A DNA stretch of 64,000 bases from Ptychodera flava. Lineage: Eukaryota; Hemichordata; Enteropneusta; Ptychoderidae. Both the position numbers and the translations under genes were made by a program. Below are positions 13,675 through 28,000 of the stretch, in pieces. The DNA lies in contig NC_091933.1 in NCBI RefSeq assembly GCF_041260155.1, forward strand, positions 6,361,501-6,425,500. The letters are read 5' to 3'. Position 1 is the first letter of the stretch, and every line of letters begins with the position of its first letter. The notes under the pieces were generated by a model, which had not been told where the DNA came from, did no database searches, and saw nothing but the letters and a program-made list of their open reading frames with translations.

Positions 13675-14326
13675 CAGTGTGATAGTTTTCGGACGACCTC
13701 AGTTTTCGGACATTTAATGACATGCTGTTCGTTGTCCTCACTTCGCTCTGTATTGATAGCATTTTACAAGTCATGTTACCGAATATTAAGTCGGGTAACG
13801 CTGCTGTCCCGTTTTTAATTGTCTTTTTTATCGGTAGAAGCTATTTCGGGCGCTACAAACTTGGCGAAGTTAACACACTGTACGATACAAGGTGTCGAAA
13901 GCAACACACAGAGACAGCCCATGTCCGATATTGTAGCACCATACACGTCGAAATATAGTTGCGTCGTCCATGGATTGAACGTGACTAATTTATCACGAAA
14001 TTTTTACAAACAGTTTTCTAAACACATCGAAATTGAAAATCGAGGGTTTGAAGTTTTAAAATATCAATGTTTAGCCCCTATAATCACATTCCAAATACGG
14101 CGTCCGATTACTGCGATACCAGTCCGATTACTACGCACTCAGTATAGAGTCATCAATGCAATTTGGCAACTTTGATCCCCTAAATACCACTTCCGTCCTG
14201 TTAACAGTTTGAGGATAAACACAATAAAGTTTCGAAGGGTATGGTAACAAGATTTCGTAGTGCTCGTCATTTAAAAAACGGCTCTGGGCGAAATTCACTA
14301 CCCTGTCCGAAAACTGTCACACACTG
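13675..14326. mobile_element. Candidate MITE with inverted ends (TTTTCGGAC termini)
   Basis: The left end CAGTGTGATAGTTTTCGGAC and the right end, whose reverse complement is CAGTGTGTGACAGTTTTCGG, match over about 20 bases with a two-base offset. The motif AGTTTTCGGAC recurs just inside the left end. No target-site duplication was convincing, so the boundaries and class are uncertain. No coding capacity is apparent. Confidence 0.4.
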
Positions 14327-14940
14327 CAGAGTGTAGAGTCTGCTTTATTCACAATCAACGTTACCTTACACTCAAAAGGTTTACATCGCATTGTAGCGAC
14401 AAACACAGAATATAAGCCAACCGGTTGTCTTCACCGTAAAGCAACGTTAGTTCATGGAGTGATTATTTGAAAACACAGGCAACACAGTGTCACGCTACTT
14501 TCGAACCAAACAAACAACGGATAACCCGATATCGACATTGTTCTCATTGCGCACGATAAAAGTATGAATGAACTTGATTTTATTTACTGAGAATTAGTTT
14601 TCCTGCTCCAATACTTAAGTCTTACATGCTGCCATCCGGTAAAGAATTAAAAACCCTATTTGATATCGCGTAACCGGGTACTACGTAATATCTGAGCCGC
14701 CGTGGTTTTAATTTTGATGGCCTTCTCTCTCGCCAAGTACAGAGCATTAGGCACTTAACGTAGAGACATTGGATGGATCTAACGCCTGGAATAATTTATA
14801 CACGATGATGATTTTGGTAGTGAGTGATAACAAGTAAGACGAAGATAATAGCGATGATAACAATGCAATGATAGAATGATACATGGTCTGTCCTTGACAT
14901 TCACACCATCACTACCACTGACATCGGCATTATCACTACA

Positions 14941-14982
<42 letters not shown>

Positions 14983-15004
14983 TTTATGATGATGATGATG
15001 ATCA

Positions 15005-15079
<75 letters not shown>

Positions 15080-15102
15080 CGACGACGAAAATGATGGTGA
15101 TA

Positions 15103-15152
<50 letters not shown>
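14941..15152. repeat. Compound (ATG)n/(CTG)n trinucleotide repeat
   Basis: Two ATG-type runs flank a central CTG/TGC run of about 45 bases, with short interruptions. All frames stay open through it, giving false poly-Met, poly-Ser, poly-His and poly-Gln frames. There is no splice or domain context that would make it coding. Confidence 0.9.
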
Positions 15153-15689
15153 AATAATGATGAGTGTAAACAAACAATCACCAAATGCTCACCAGCGGCT
15201 GTATGACAGCTCGTCCTACAGCAGGTTGATAGAGGACAACCCATTGATATTGAGAATTCGAAAAGGAGAGATGACTGAACGAAATAGAGACAAGACAAAC
15301 ACATCCTGAAGATATCCATATCTGACATTTGAAAACTGGCAACTGTGGCCTGCAATCAAGGAGTCACGCCATTTATAGGGTGAGGACACCTTAGAAAGGC
15401 AATAGACAGGGTCGCCCTCGTCCTGAAATAGACTTCAAGAAATGAATGAGAATAAAGAGTGCCTATACAATCTCCTTTTTAACCTAAGATTGATTTCATG
15501 ACTGTCCTGTCCCTTGTAAATGAGAAAATCGATAAGTAATGGCGACTTCATTGATAAAACAACTGGTGTCTATCTATAGTCAAACATGTAAAATTCATTT
15601 ATGATCAAACATCCGTAAGCATGCTTCCATGCTTTGCTTGCCCGTCACTGTTTTCCCCAAACAAAAATATAGGATAATGACCTAATTGA

Positions 15690-16860
<1,171 letters not shown>

Positions 16861-17062
16861 AAATGACAGGAGAGGGACTAACAAAACTTGACACACTGTC
16901 CCCAGCTGGCCTAAATATTCGCCCAAAATTTACATAGCCTTCAATAGCGCCCCCACATACCAGCTTTTGAGTATTTAAAGGGACCCCACTGGACTTCAGC
17001 GCGCCAATTTCCAGCTCTCGGCGTCGGTCCAGACAGTTTTGACCGTACTCACTGCCTCCAGG

Positions 17063-17257
17063 TTAGTCACTCTCCTGTCATTTATGTACATTTACAGATT
17101 TTCAGATACTTGTAACTCCACATTGCTCGTTTTCCTATTCAATTCAACCATTGTAATTTTTTAGTCTCTCTCCTGTCATTTATGTACATTTACAGATTTT
17201 CAGATACTTGTAACTCCACATTGCTCGCTTTCCTGTACAATTCAACCATTGTAATTG
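17063..17257 (+). repeat. Two tandem copies of a 98-bp unit
   Basis: Units start at 17063 and 17161, each beginning TTAGTC, and are nearly identical. They lie between the Penelope-like coding remnant and the first hammerhead-like motif. I read them as part of a pseudo-LTR; that is an inference from position. Confidence 0.75.
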
Positions 17258-17282
17258 TTATGTTCGTACTTTCTATTGTAGA

Positions 17283-17326
17283 AAACACCTGAAGAAGCTC
17301 TAAATTTAGAGCGAAACGTTGTGTTT
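17283..17326 (+). ncRNA. Hammerhead-ribozyme-like motif (plus strand)
   Basis: Core strand CTGAAGA (17289-17295), helix II GCTCTA/TAGAGC with loop AATT, then GAAAC (17313-17317). Helix III is a minimal AC/GT pair in ACGTT, and helix I pairs AAACAC (17283-17288) with GTGTTT (17321-17326) over six base pairs. The expected cleavage is after the T at 17320. One extra A (17296) sits between the core and helix II, so activity is uncertain. Minimal hammerheads with tiny helix III are known from Penelope-like elements, matching the element next door. Confidence 0.65.
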
Positions 17327-17387
17327 GAGGTATAATAAATACGTTTGGAACCTAACAACCAGGTGTGGTAGTGTGTCAACCCAAGTT

Positions 17388-17497
<110 letters not shown>

Positions 17498-17566
17498 TGA
17501 GAAAAACGTTGAAAAGAGGCACGGTGACAGTCTGGTTATTTTGTCTAGACTGAGATGTATTTCTTG

Positions 17567-17608
17567 CGTACGACGTTTCGCTCTATAGCTAGAGCTTCTT
17601 CAGGTACA
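17567..17608 (-). ncRNA. Hammerhead-ribozyme-like motif (minus strand)
   Basis: On the minus strand: core CTGAAGA (17603-17597), helix II arms GCTCTA and TAGAGC around GCTA, GAAAC (17579-17575), then ACGTC with C as the predicted cleavage base. Helix I pairs TGTAC (17608-17604) with GTACG (17571-17567), the last pair being a wobble. Helix I differs in sequence from the plus-strand copy yet still pairs, which argues for real structure. The same extra A sits before helix II. Confidence 0.65.
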
Positions 17609-17967
17609 TCTAAAGAGAGTGATGAAATCTACAGATCTCCGATGCTTGTAAATTACAAGATTACAGTGAAAATTGTTCCTTTGAGCGTACACAGAAGTTA
17701 GATTAATTTTTTTGAAACCGTCAAGTCAATAAACAAGATGATAAATTTCGCAAACAACTTGAAACCCCCCTGGATACATAAACTCCCGAGGCTGTCACAC
17801 TACAACAAACACAAGGATTTTTGTAAAGTTCTCGATTCGAGTCGCACAGGGCAGATATGATTATTGTCCCAGTTTGTTCAAAAGGTCCGTTCATCTACTC
17901 GAATTGAAAAAGTCACACTTGTAGATTGTGGTCTGATCTGAGTCGTGACTAGCTTGTCATGTCGGAC

Positions 17968-18207
17968 CGTTTTAAAGTTCAATCCAAAGTCATAGTCCCT
18001 ACAAAGAAACTGTTCCTAAATGTACAAAGGCGGATCCCGGAGTGGTCAGTGTTCAGGGCAGCCAAAGCCTCTCAGGTATTGATTAAGCTTACAGTAGAAA
18101 CGCTCTGTGCAGATTCTGTGGGCGAAACTTTACATCCACTAATGCATGTTTCTATCTTTGTGCTCATCATAATGTGTCCATCCAAATCATTATACTTTCC
18201 TTATCGT
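17968..18207 (+). repeat. Direct repeat, left copy (240 bp)
   Basis: Begins CGTTTTAAAGTTCAATCC and ends TACTTTCCTTATCGT. It matches 19492-19730 in the same orientation with only a few differences. Confidence 0.85.
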
Positions 18208-19491
18208 GAGTGAGTCGTGGGCAATGAGGGGGGTCGATGGAAATCAAGAAGATTCAAATTCTGGTGATGAAAGAATGTGAAAATCTTGTTTGATTTGTTA
18301 GTATATTTATTTATGTTATTTATTACAGGGAATTTCCGGTGCATTTTTCCTCAGTTTTAAATTTCATTTAACGGAATTCTTTTCTTTATTAATGTGAATT
18401 TTACAGCAAATTTGTGATTTACTTTTGTGTTTTGCAAAATATTGTATAATTTGATCTCTGACAGGAAATTTCAATCACGTTATATTCTGTTTTAAATTGA
18501 ATTTAACATAAATGTTTTTCTTTATTTTGTTATTGACATCAATTCAGCTCAGATTTTCATTTGAATTCCAATAAAATTAATCAGATCATATAAGATTGAT
18601 TCATTGTTTGTATGTTACATGTGTGTGAAATATATGTAAGTGTTATATAAATGATCGCCATGAAGAACGGGAATCCATGATTGACAATGGCTCATTTCAT
18701 TCTTTGGAAATTTGTGGAACTTTGATAGCATTAAACAATAACATTAAAGGGGCAATTTTCAATTTTCTGGTTTTTGCATTAGTTGATGTCCATATATAAT
18801 GTTTATGTGATTTAAGTCATCTGTTCTTTGAAATTTGTGCAGTCAGTCAGTTTGCTAAAAAAAGATAAAGCTGATAAGAACCTCCCTCTTTTAACTAGCC
18901 ACATCTGTATGTCATCTATATTCAAACTTAAACTCAAACTTAATTCTCTAGTCTCCCTTCATCATTAGCATGGTATTGTAGGATGCAAATAGTACTCAGT
19001 AAATGCACATTGTAAAATGACCAAATTTCCTTAGTGGATATGGAGGAAAGATCCACAACAGGATATTTCTGACCTGCCTGCGCAATTTAATGAAATGATA
19101 TAAGTGTTTTTCAAGAATTCACTCCTGCCCGAGAAAAATTCAATTGATTCTATATTGTTGAATTGCTTTTATGATAATTCATATAGCACATTGAAAGTCT
19201 TCAACAAAGAATCAATGGCATTCAAGGAAAAAAGGAAAGCTATAGCAAAATTCTGGTCGTTTTGAAAAGTGCATAAAGGTGCATAAAGATGTACATAAAG
19301 CAGTAAATTTATGCAACTTTAATAGGGTGCATAAAGATGATTAATTGTGGTGAGCCATTATACCTATTTAAGGGCTTGCATAAAGGTGTTTACAGGTGTA
19401 GCTTTATGCTGCATAAAGGTGATTAATGAAGAACTTTAATATCCTTTATGTCACCTTTATGCAATGCATAAATCTGGATTTTCGTCTTGTG
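18208..19491. other. Spacer between the direct repeats
   Basis: 1.28 kb without coding capacity. Its last 230 bases are rich in a degenerate GCATAAAGGTG motif in both orientations (from about 19263). Nothing identifies it as a known element. Confidence 0.5.
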
Positions 19492-19730
19492 CGTTTTAAA
19501 GTTCAATCCAAAGTCATAGTCCCTACAAAGAAACTGTTCCTAAATGTAAAAAGGCGGATCCCGGAGTAGTCAGTGTTCAGGGCAGCCAAAGCCTCCCAGC
19601 AGTGATTTAGCTTACAGTAGAAACGCTCTGTGCAGATTCTGTGGGCGAAACTTTACATCCACTAATGCATGTTTCTGTCTTTGTGCTCATCATAATCTGT
19701 CCATCCAAATCAATATACTTTCCTTATCGT
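19492..19730 (+). repeat. Direct repeat, right copy (239 bp)
   Basis: Same sequence as 17968-18207, about 95% identical by eye. The pair could be a small segmental duplication or the terminal repeats of a short non-coding element. No TG...CA ends, priming site or coding region supports an LTR reading. Confidence 0.85.
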
Positions 19731-20509
19731 TTTGTTTTCATCTACTGTATTACGTGGTACCCGGCAGCGGTCACGTCCGCATGCAGAACGAACGGTCAGG
19801 GATGTTTAAAAAGTGAGTCGCTGAGGGCGCTTATACTCGGAAATGAAGAAGACTCAAAGAAATGAGGACAATGCTATGGCAGAATGTTTTGGAGGAATAG
19901 AGAGTGGGAATAAGGCAGTCATATAACAACATAACTGTGGTAGATCAACTCCATTATTTACGGGCTCAATACACCTTCGACAACATTGCCATTGTCCCTC
20001 CCCCACCCAATTCACAAAAAATCTTTTTCGCGTTCTCAGTCTTGCACCTGAAGTACACTGGTTATTGTAATATGAACTTCGGTGACATGCAGCGAGTTAA
20101 CTTTGTAGTTTAGCTTATGATGAATCGAAGGTGCTTGACTTCGTAATAGATTGTAAAAAATAGTAAATTTTTTACACGAAAGCACTCCCGCCAATATTAA
20201 TCCTACCGTTTCCTATAACCAAATAACGATGCAACACATTTACACAAACACAGAGTTTATTAATAAATTAGTCATTACTATATAGCCACATTCAGTATTT
20301 TTCGAATTGTATTCATAAAATGAATGTCTGCAAAAATAACATTTTCAAATATTTTAACTGTAAAATTTAATTCAGATAAGAAAGCCCTCAACTGGGAAAT
20401 CAATGCATTATTGCAGCTTGAGCTGCATGGACATCTGAAGTAGTGATGATGGCTATGCCAACGAAAATTGCAAAATGGTAGCTGCGGTTTTGAATAGTCC
20501 CTCACTGTC

Positions 20510-20707
20510 CTTTCTTCCGAGATATCTGTACGTGCTGTTTTGGGACATAGTACCCTTTCCAACGGGCGATCCAACAGTCTCGCCTTCTGGACCCCGATGG
20601 CTGTGAGAAGTGAAGAAGGACTTGCCAGGGAGTCCGGAAGCGACGACAGCAAGAAATTTGCTCTTGTCCACGTGTGTTCTTACTGACAGCGGCGAGCTCG
20701 ACCTTGA
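20510..20707 (-). CDS. Possible terminal exon of the sulfotransferase gene
   Basis: The preceding exon ends in phase 0. A candidate acceptor AATCAAG just before 20707 opens a phase-0 frame starting VELAAVSKNTRGQEQ and ending RKKGQ before a stop. Two other frames stay open across the same bases, one reading SKFLAVVASGLPGKSFF, and the acceptor lacks a good pyrimidine tract. The exon and its frame are therefore tentative. Confidence 0.25.
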
Positions 20708-21672
20708 TTATTAGATTCAGTGTCAGCGAAGACACAGGGTCCAGAAAGCGAAACTACGGATCCATGAGCACAACGTCTAAGTTACGTAGATTTACAATAT
20801 AAGCTTATATGGAGATTTGCTCATCGGTTTAGAACAGTTTATTGACAAATCGTCACCATCATCACCGCAAAACCAATGGCTACACTGGGAAGTCGAAATG
20901 TAATGAGCTGAAAACTTGAAACTTGAAAACTTTGTCGTTTCCACAAATGCGCTCGGCGCTCGATTTAAACAGGGTTTATGTATCTATACAGGAAAAAAAT
21001 CACAGTTTAGAAATTAGAGTCTAACCCTACAATTACATTAAACGTCGTAAAACTCACTGGAAGTCCTCGCTCTGACATTTGTTGCTCGATGATTGCACAG
21101 TAATTCGCAAGATTTGGCAACTATAACACTTTAAAAAGTTAAACAAATTCATTTTGTTTTCCTGAACGAAAAAAGCGGCAAGCGGTTGGATGGGTTGTTC
21201 GCATTCAGTATATCAAGCGATATGTAAACTCATTTCAGTGCTTGTTAAACGTTGAAACATCAAATGAAAAGTGTGCTGGACGAATATCAGCGGCCCGTGC
21301 CACAAGTACCCGGATGTAAACTGACATCTGATATGACATAGTCTTCATCTGAATACCTGGCTTCACTCGTGACCTATTTAGATAAGACAGAGACATATGA
21401 CCACTGGAATATGTGTAGAAAACTCATGAGTTCAGTATGATTTTAGTTGACGACGTCGTTGATATGGTGTTCATCTCTTTTTTTTTTTTATTTGCATGTA
21501 CAAAGACAGCTTTGTTGCTTCGCGTGTTTTGTTGTTTTCATTTATTCATCTAAAGATTCATTGATCATAGTGGTAACAAATTAATCCGAGCATATTGCAC
21601 AAGGGAATGCGATTGAGTGTCAACATCAAGTCACCCATAATAGCTGTAATACTGAAATATGAAATACACTAC

Positions 21673-24600
21673 CTGTACGTTACTCTTTGACGTGTCGATT
21701 TCGAACATCGCGCTATATTTTCCTCTATGCGCCATAGTCTTTGGATGTTCCAAAAGCCCTTCGTCACCGATGCCGACGTACACATCTAGCGCCCTCATCG
21801 GCCACCCGAACCACCAAGAGTATTCACGATAGGTTACTTTCAGACAAGTAGCGCCCAACTCCTCGACGAGTGGCTTCTGTATGTGTTTCGTGCTTAGATC
21901 TGTGAAGAAGTTTAAGTTTATGCTAAGATGAGAAAATGATTATGGTAACATAAAAGTAAACAGATTCGTCAATATGACATCAAATCAATTGCAGCAACCA
22001 TTATCATTTAACAAGTAAATCACCAGGTCCACCCCCCCCCCCCCCCAAAAAAAAATCACACAGACAAACAAAATCGATAGTGCAATCTCGTCACCCGTCA
22101 AGATTGAACTAATATGAGGTGTATGTAAATATCTTAGAGAAAAGGCTAAACACATTCCGGCAGGAGAGCCTTTTAGGGTAAACATGGAAAATGTATTTCT
22201 TGATGTTTAGCAAAGAAATATTAAAATTATGATCGGCCGTCCTTTAAAGGTTGTGTGATAATTGGATGATAACACTGCATCCATTGCGTTCAGAGAGCAT
22301 ATAGTTTAGCGTTGTTTAGAGCAAATTTGCACTGTGGCGACGTCGACGTCAAACTACAGAGTATTATAGCCGAAGTGCAAGACGTGCTCCTGCAGGTGAC
22401 GCCTTGGAAAATTAAAAACGTTTACGCCTGACACTCATTCACCGGTCAGATTTTGATTTGAAATGTTTGCTTTTAAAAATCTGTTCTCAGTTTAACTTCC
22501 AATAACCTATTTTCAGCAATTTGCATCGTGTTTGGTGGAAGTTCAGATCATAATTTCGTCGTAGGATTTTAGCATGTCCAAACTTTCGTTTAAGAGAGTT
22601 GGTCTTTAAGGTCAAATGCAGGGAGTTCGTTTTCCATACGCCTGCTCCAATTGTCCATGTTCCCTAACTCTGCCAAATGCTGCGATCACTTTTTAAGTAA
22701 CAATCTTGGCATTAAAATACATAAGCGGTGGTTGACTAACGAACATCGGACACTGGAGTCTCCGTAGGATACGTTGAAAGAGGGGTTTCCACAAAATTGG
22801 AATCGGTTTTCCCTAACCTATTGAACTCCATTTGAACCGGTACAAGCTGGGGACATTGTTTACAAACATTTCGCGTTACAGCGCCGCCTTGTTGAAACAT
22901 GGAATCTTTGACAGACAGCTGTACGTATTACCGTAATATGCAAATCCACCAAACGTGTAATACTGACCAAACATGGAAGGCCTGATAAAATTCATGATGA
23001 TGTCATTGCTAGCCAGGTTGCAGCTGCTGATGTGCAGCGTGCTCGGGAGGCTATCTCTGATTGGGCAATTATCACTATTTACAGCAACTTAGGGAGTCTA
23101 TTTGTATTATTCAATTATAACGGTAAGATTCAGCCATCCCATTGGGTATTAGCTTCTGAGACGCTGCGCATCAGCCCGGTTGCAGGCTCAGGGTCTGCTG
23201 ACATTGAAGAGGAGGTGGTTTTCACGCACAAAGCTGGTATAGGCATTGCAGTGATCACCGCTGATGTACATGTGACTTGTAAGACCCGTATTATGGATTC
23301 CCCGCACCTTGGACTTGATCTCCAGTAAAACTAAATCCACAATTTAAAGACGTGACCATGCTGTCGCTGGTAATTGAAATGTCGAATAATTTCTATGGTA
23401 GCAAGTGTCCAGGAAACGTTTCAATAATTACAAAAAGCCAGGCGTGTACACTTACATTTTTTGCCAGGACCCGTCGGCTTCACCTCAAACTCTCCAGGCC
23501 CAATGACTTTGTATGCTATGTCAGTCTCGAACGAAAACCATGCTGCAACGTGTTTGCAGTAAAGCCGTCCATCTTTGATGTAAGTTCCCTGTCGTGACAA
23601 GTAATCTATGGTTTCTTTCCGGAGAGAGTTAAATCGTTCGCAATCTTCCGTCACCGATTTCTTTAGCGCTCTGAAAAGATTGAGCTCCTTCTCGAAGCCA
23701 TCGCCGTAGTCGTGGATCTTCCTCCACAAAGTCCGGTTGAACCTTTCGTACAATCTGACGTCGGCGCTGTTCCATCGGTAGATTTTGGCTCGGGAGTCCG
23801 ACGTCAGAGTTTCGTGTTTGTCGCTTACCCTCCTGGCAAGGTAGAGAATGTCTTCCATTTTCCAACAGAGAAGCCTCTTTAGTAGAATCAACGACTCGTC
23901 GTAATACTCGTTGACTATGACCAGGTCGATTTCCCTCTCCATTTGATCGATGTAGCGGTCGACGACATCCTTCTTGTCGTGGTAGACATGATGTAAACCA
24001 AAGTGCCATGTCTGACTGTTTCTAGTGATGGCCCAAGCCAGCGAGCCGCTGGGCATTCGCTGTCGGTAATGGCCCGGGTCCGACAGAAACATTCCGAAGT
24101 CGCCATTTTTATCGTTCATGTACTTTTTCGAAATGTCGAAAAAGTTGAAGACCGAGCGGAAATTACTCGCAGGGTCCCGCACAATTGACACAAACATTGT
24201 TTCGATTGACTTCGGGTGACTTTCGATGGAACCCCTGTTGACTTGAAGCATATTCACCTGGTTTGGCAGCAAAACGCCGTTGCGTTTATGGATGCTCATA
24301 GTCTTTTTGTTGCCGGTGTCCTGCAAAGCGCTCGGGTGGTTAACACCGTCCAGGTGGAAGAAGTTCATAAGGCCGCTGTAAGCTTCAGAGTTGTGGAAGG
24401 CAATTTCTCTTTTCAGTGTGTATCCATACTTCCTGCCGGCCCTGTGTAACAACGTCACCAGGGTAGTGCTCCCAGTCTTCCGGTTGAAAAGGTACGCTAC
24501 GTCGTAGCTACCGAAACACGTTGAGTTTGACGACGTCTCCGATAACGCCCGTTTCAGACCCGGAAAACTGCTTCTTTGAAGAAAATATACGAAATATTAG

Positions 24601-25058
24601 TTAGCATAGTTACATAGGACCATTTCGCCCCTAATCGTAATCGCAAAACAACCCATGAGCTACCCAATTAAAATCGAAAAATTGGCTAGTTGGTACTTTG
24701 TGCGATTTGTATCGAAACTGACGTCATCATGTGGTCATACCAAATGTATAGTACCGTGAATACATAGCACAAATACTTGGAGAAATGACGTGAGCTGTTA
24801 GTATCACAATGCCGGTACGATTTCATCGGCAAATAATGTAACCTATTTCGCTAATAGAAGATCATTATTAGTGTGGCATGAGTTTTATGGGAAATAAAAT
24901 TTACGCCACCAACTAACGTTACTGCATTCAGCAAAACGGTTTACCTACCTGAATTCAGCGGCTTGGAAGACGGCTGAGATGTTGGGGTAACTTAGCGTGC
25001 TGTACACATAGGAAGCGATATAAAAGAGCGACAGACAGCCTGTGACACCGAAAAATAT
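21673..25058 (-). CDS. Galactose-3-O-sulfotransferase family enzyme, 5' incomplete
   Basis: Exons read on the minus strand: 25058-24949, 24573-23456, 21899-21673, all joined in phase. The first seen exon encodes a signal anchor (IFFGVTGCLSLFYIASYVY), so this is a type II Golgi membrane protein; the initiating exon was not found. Exon 2 carries the 5'-phosphosulfate-binding motif (LFNRKTGSTTLVTLLHRAG) and the 3'-phosphate-binding motif (FVSIVRDPASNFRSVFNFF). It also has the family block VNEYYDESLILLKRLLCW, close to mammalian GAL3ST enzymes, which transfer sulfate from PAPS to the 3-OH of galactose on glycolipids and glycans. A perfect GTAAGT donor at 23455 ends exon 2. The next exon adds about 76 residues (YREYSWWFGWPMRALDVYVG) that I do not recognise and vertebrate Gal3STs lack; it may be a lineage-specific module. 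The 3' end is uncertain. Confidence 0.8.
22976..23328 (+). other. Unassigned open frame inside a sulfotransferase intron
   Basis: An open frame of just over 100 residues on the strand opposite the sulfotransferase, with protein-like composition (VAAADVQRAREAISDWA). No domain, start context or splice partner recognised. It could be a fossil exon, a transposon relic or chance. Confidence 0.2.
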
Positions 25059-28000
25059 CTGCAAGAAATGGCAAAACTGGTGAGGGAAATATCTGGTTAA
25101 ATCATCGTTAAATGTTGAAATAAATATGAACGTGCTGGCTGTTTTGTCATAGTTGTTAATGTTCTTAACGGTGCACTCCCAACACAGGAAAATAAAACAA
25201 ACAATGATTTAACATCTTACATCGGAAAATTGCGATAATAACAGTGATTGTCAATATTGCAGAAAGCCTTCGACCAATCAATTCACAGTCCGTAAAAGAA
25301 TTGCTCTCGGATGAAATTAAATCACATTATTGAAGGGTGATATCTGAATATGAACTTAATAGCCCCCGTCGTAAAGCTCATTTTATCAGATCAATGATTT
25401 GCGCTTCTAAGAACCATCTTAAAGTTTCGATGTGACGTCAAGATTGCCCCTCGCTATGTTTCTATCGTGGATAACATACATGTACGAATAAAGCAGTTGG
25501 ACCATTCAACTTCCTTATTTTTCATGATGTAGTTTTTAACCGTTGCATTCAACAGATAAAGCTACTGTGGCTTTCGGGTCCGTCCGGTAACCCTTCATCA
25601 GCATGAATGACAGTGGCTGGACAATTGGCATCAGTCGCCAGGTTCGTAATACTTGTAATTTGATGAAATTGTCCGCTTTTATACAGACTCGTTTGGTCGA
25701 TGTAGTTTCAGTGTTTAAGGCCTATACATGTAACATATTCAGTACAGTGTAATCGAAGTCAAAAACCCCATTTTATCTCCATGTCGATCGTTGATGGGGC
25801 GACAACATCGACTGTGAGCTGAGATGAGATAGGGCCCCTCTTTTGTCTCGCAAAAAAAACTATTCATAGCTGCCGCAGATAAATGAGTGTATCACGTCTT
25901 ACTTGTATTTCATTAAATTATTCTTTTTTAATTAAATTATGAAACGCAACCTAAATGCCGTTTCTATAAATAGTCACGCGATGCAAATGCACGGAAGTGT
26001 TAATATGAACTTTAAAATAACATCTGGAGACCAAGAATTGACCTCTTCAAAGCGTAGTCTAAATTTATTCAGAGATGAATTAATATTAATTAAGTATAGT
26101 TGTAGCACAAAGATAGCTTTGGTACAATTTTATTTTTAACTCAAAATATAGAAAGGACGACGAATGTGGGAGGTCACACAAAGTCAGAAAGGAGGGGGAG
26201 TGATTTGAAGTGCCGTGCGTAGCAGAACATCGACACCGAAAAGGAATATTGACCTGAAAATTATAATATGGAAAAATAACGGAACCCTGTTGTCTTGTTT
26301 TTATTGAAAGGCCGTAATGTTCAAATAGAAAGTGATTTTTACAAGTTCAGTTGCAAGCTAGTGCTATAGGTGAGTTTACCACTTGCCGCTCATCAACCTT
26401 ACGAACTCCATACTTATGTAACAACGTTCGGCAACTTGGACGCTCAAGATGCATTCATCAAATTTCCCTTGTCATTCAGCGTACGTAGTAATGCTTTGCG
26501 GGCAACATACAATAAATACCCTGATAACGTGGCGCGAAGGTTCTCTTAGCACTTTGGTCCTTCGCACACTCTTTTTATGTGTTTTTCGGGAAGCATGCTT
26601 ATTATTTTATAAACATTGTACTTGCAGTGTTCAAGAGTATCCGTCCGTGTGTGGTGGGCACGCAGTTGCAGTGCACTGCTGCGTTCATATTTTGGTTGGA
26701 CAACCCTCCCCGGTCAGCTGCTTCTACGTGTATGGCGTGTGCCACTTCAGTCAACTTTAGTGGTTGTCTAGCTCGTTGAGTACGTCCATGCGGTATGTAC
26801 ACGCCATAACCCAAAATCGATACCACCTATTGTGGAAACTTAAAAATTGCGGATTCGATTTTTTGCTTACAACAAAGGACTTAAGAAAACCAGTTATAAC
26901 CGTACTAATAAACGGCCGAGATGGTCTTTACACAATTCAAAATAAATTGTTATCTGACACAACCCCATAACCATAGAAGGACAAACGGAGTTTCTCGGTC
27001 AATTGAAAATTGAGACCATGTCAATTTCTTAAGTATTATTCATGTTTTCAATACAAATAACGTTTGATGCGATACATTGCAACATGTCATGCTACATATA
27101 GAAAAGTATATATTGAAATTATTGTAGCTGTTTTACTGGATTCATCAGAAGAAAATAGCGACGACCAGTGTTCAAAATCGTATGGACGATAGTATTTCAA
27201 GGCAGTCACTGACATCAACAACGAAGCGAGACGACTGTATACCGTCATGATACCACCACCATACATGACATCACCAAACTGGAAATTATCAATTCTCAGT
27301 TATTTATTTTTGACATTGCAATCGTCATACCTGATACACAGGAAATATTGCATGAACGTGATCAGCAAACACATACATTCATAGCATGGGGAAATAACGT
27401 ACGGGACTTCAGAGAAACCGCATGGTCGGTTTACACTTCATCGCTTTCCGAGTTCGCAGGATGCCTATAAATAGCGCTCAGATCTTTTCGTTTGCTCACG
27501 GTCACTCCACAGAGTTAGCCCTCGTCCTTAGATGACATGCATCACTACAGTTCCCTGAAAATAGCATGTCAGCGTGTAGTAATAGTTCAACAGTGTATCA
27601 TTCATGGAGTGTTTGCTTGTAGGCCTACACGTATTCATGGCTGGGTTAATCCTACCTTTCGGTTGGCCAGAGATCTGTTCCTGTTCGCTGTTAGCATCCT
27701 CGTACTTTTTAGATCTTCGACAGCTTCCAGAAAGTCGTCAGTGGACTAGTAGCCTTGCATTGACAGGGGGGAAGGGCAGCCGATACCTAAACATACCGAA
27801 GTAACAAATCATAGCGTTATCAATTCTGTTGAAGAATTTTAATTTGCCGCGATGCACGTTGGCAGCGCAGTGGTCGCAGAGATGGATCAATATTAATGCC
27901 ACCGTTATCTGTTTACGTAATAAGGTGAGCCATCTGCTACGGCACAAAGAGACACCATATCGTTTGTCAGTGACACTCTTTTGTCTTTGGAGCTGAGTTA

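Noticed and set aside
14779-15309. Poly-His, poly-Gln, poly-Ile and poly-Met open frames
   Set aside because: All are translations of one ATG/CTG trinucleotide array, open on both strands, with no domain or splice context.
17968-19730. LTR retrotransposon reading of the 240-bp direct repeats
   Set aside because: No TG...CA ends, no priming site, no coding remains between the copies and no target duplication.
26449-26760. Cys-rich 103-residue open frame as a possible small secreted protein
   Set aside because: No signal peptide of good quality, no splice partner, and composition typical of chance open frames in this window.
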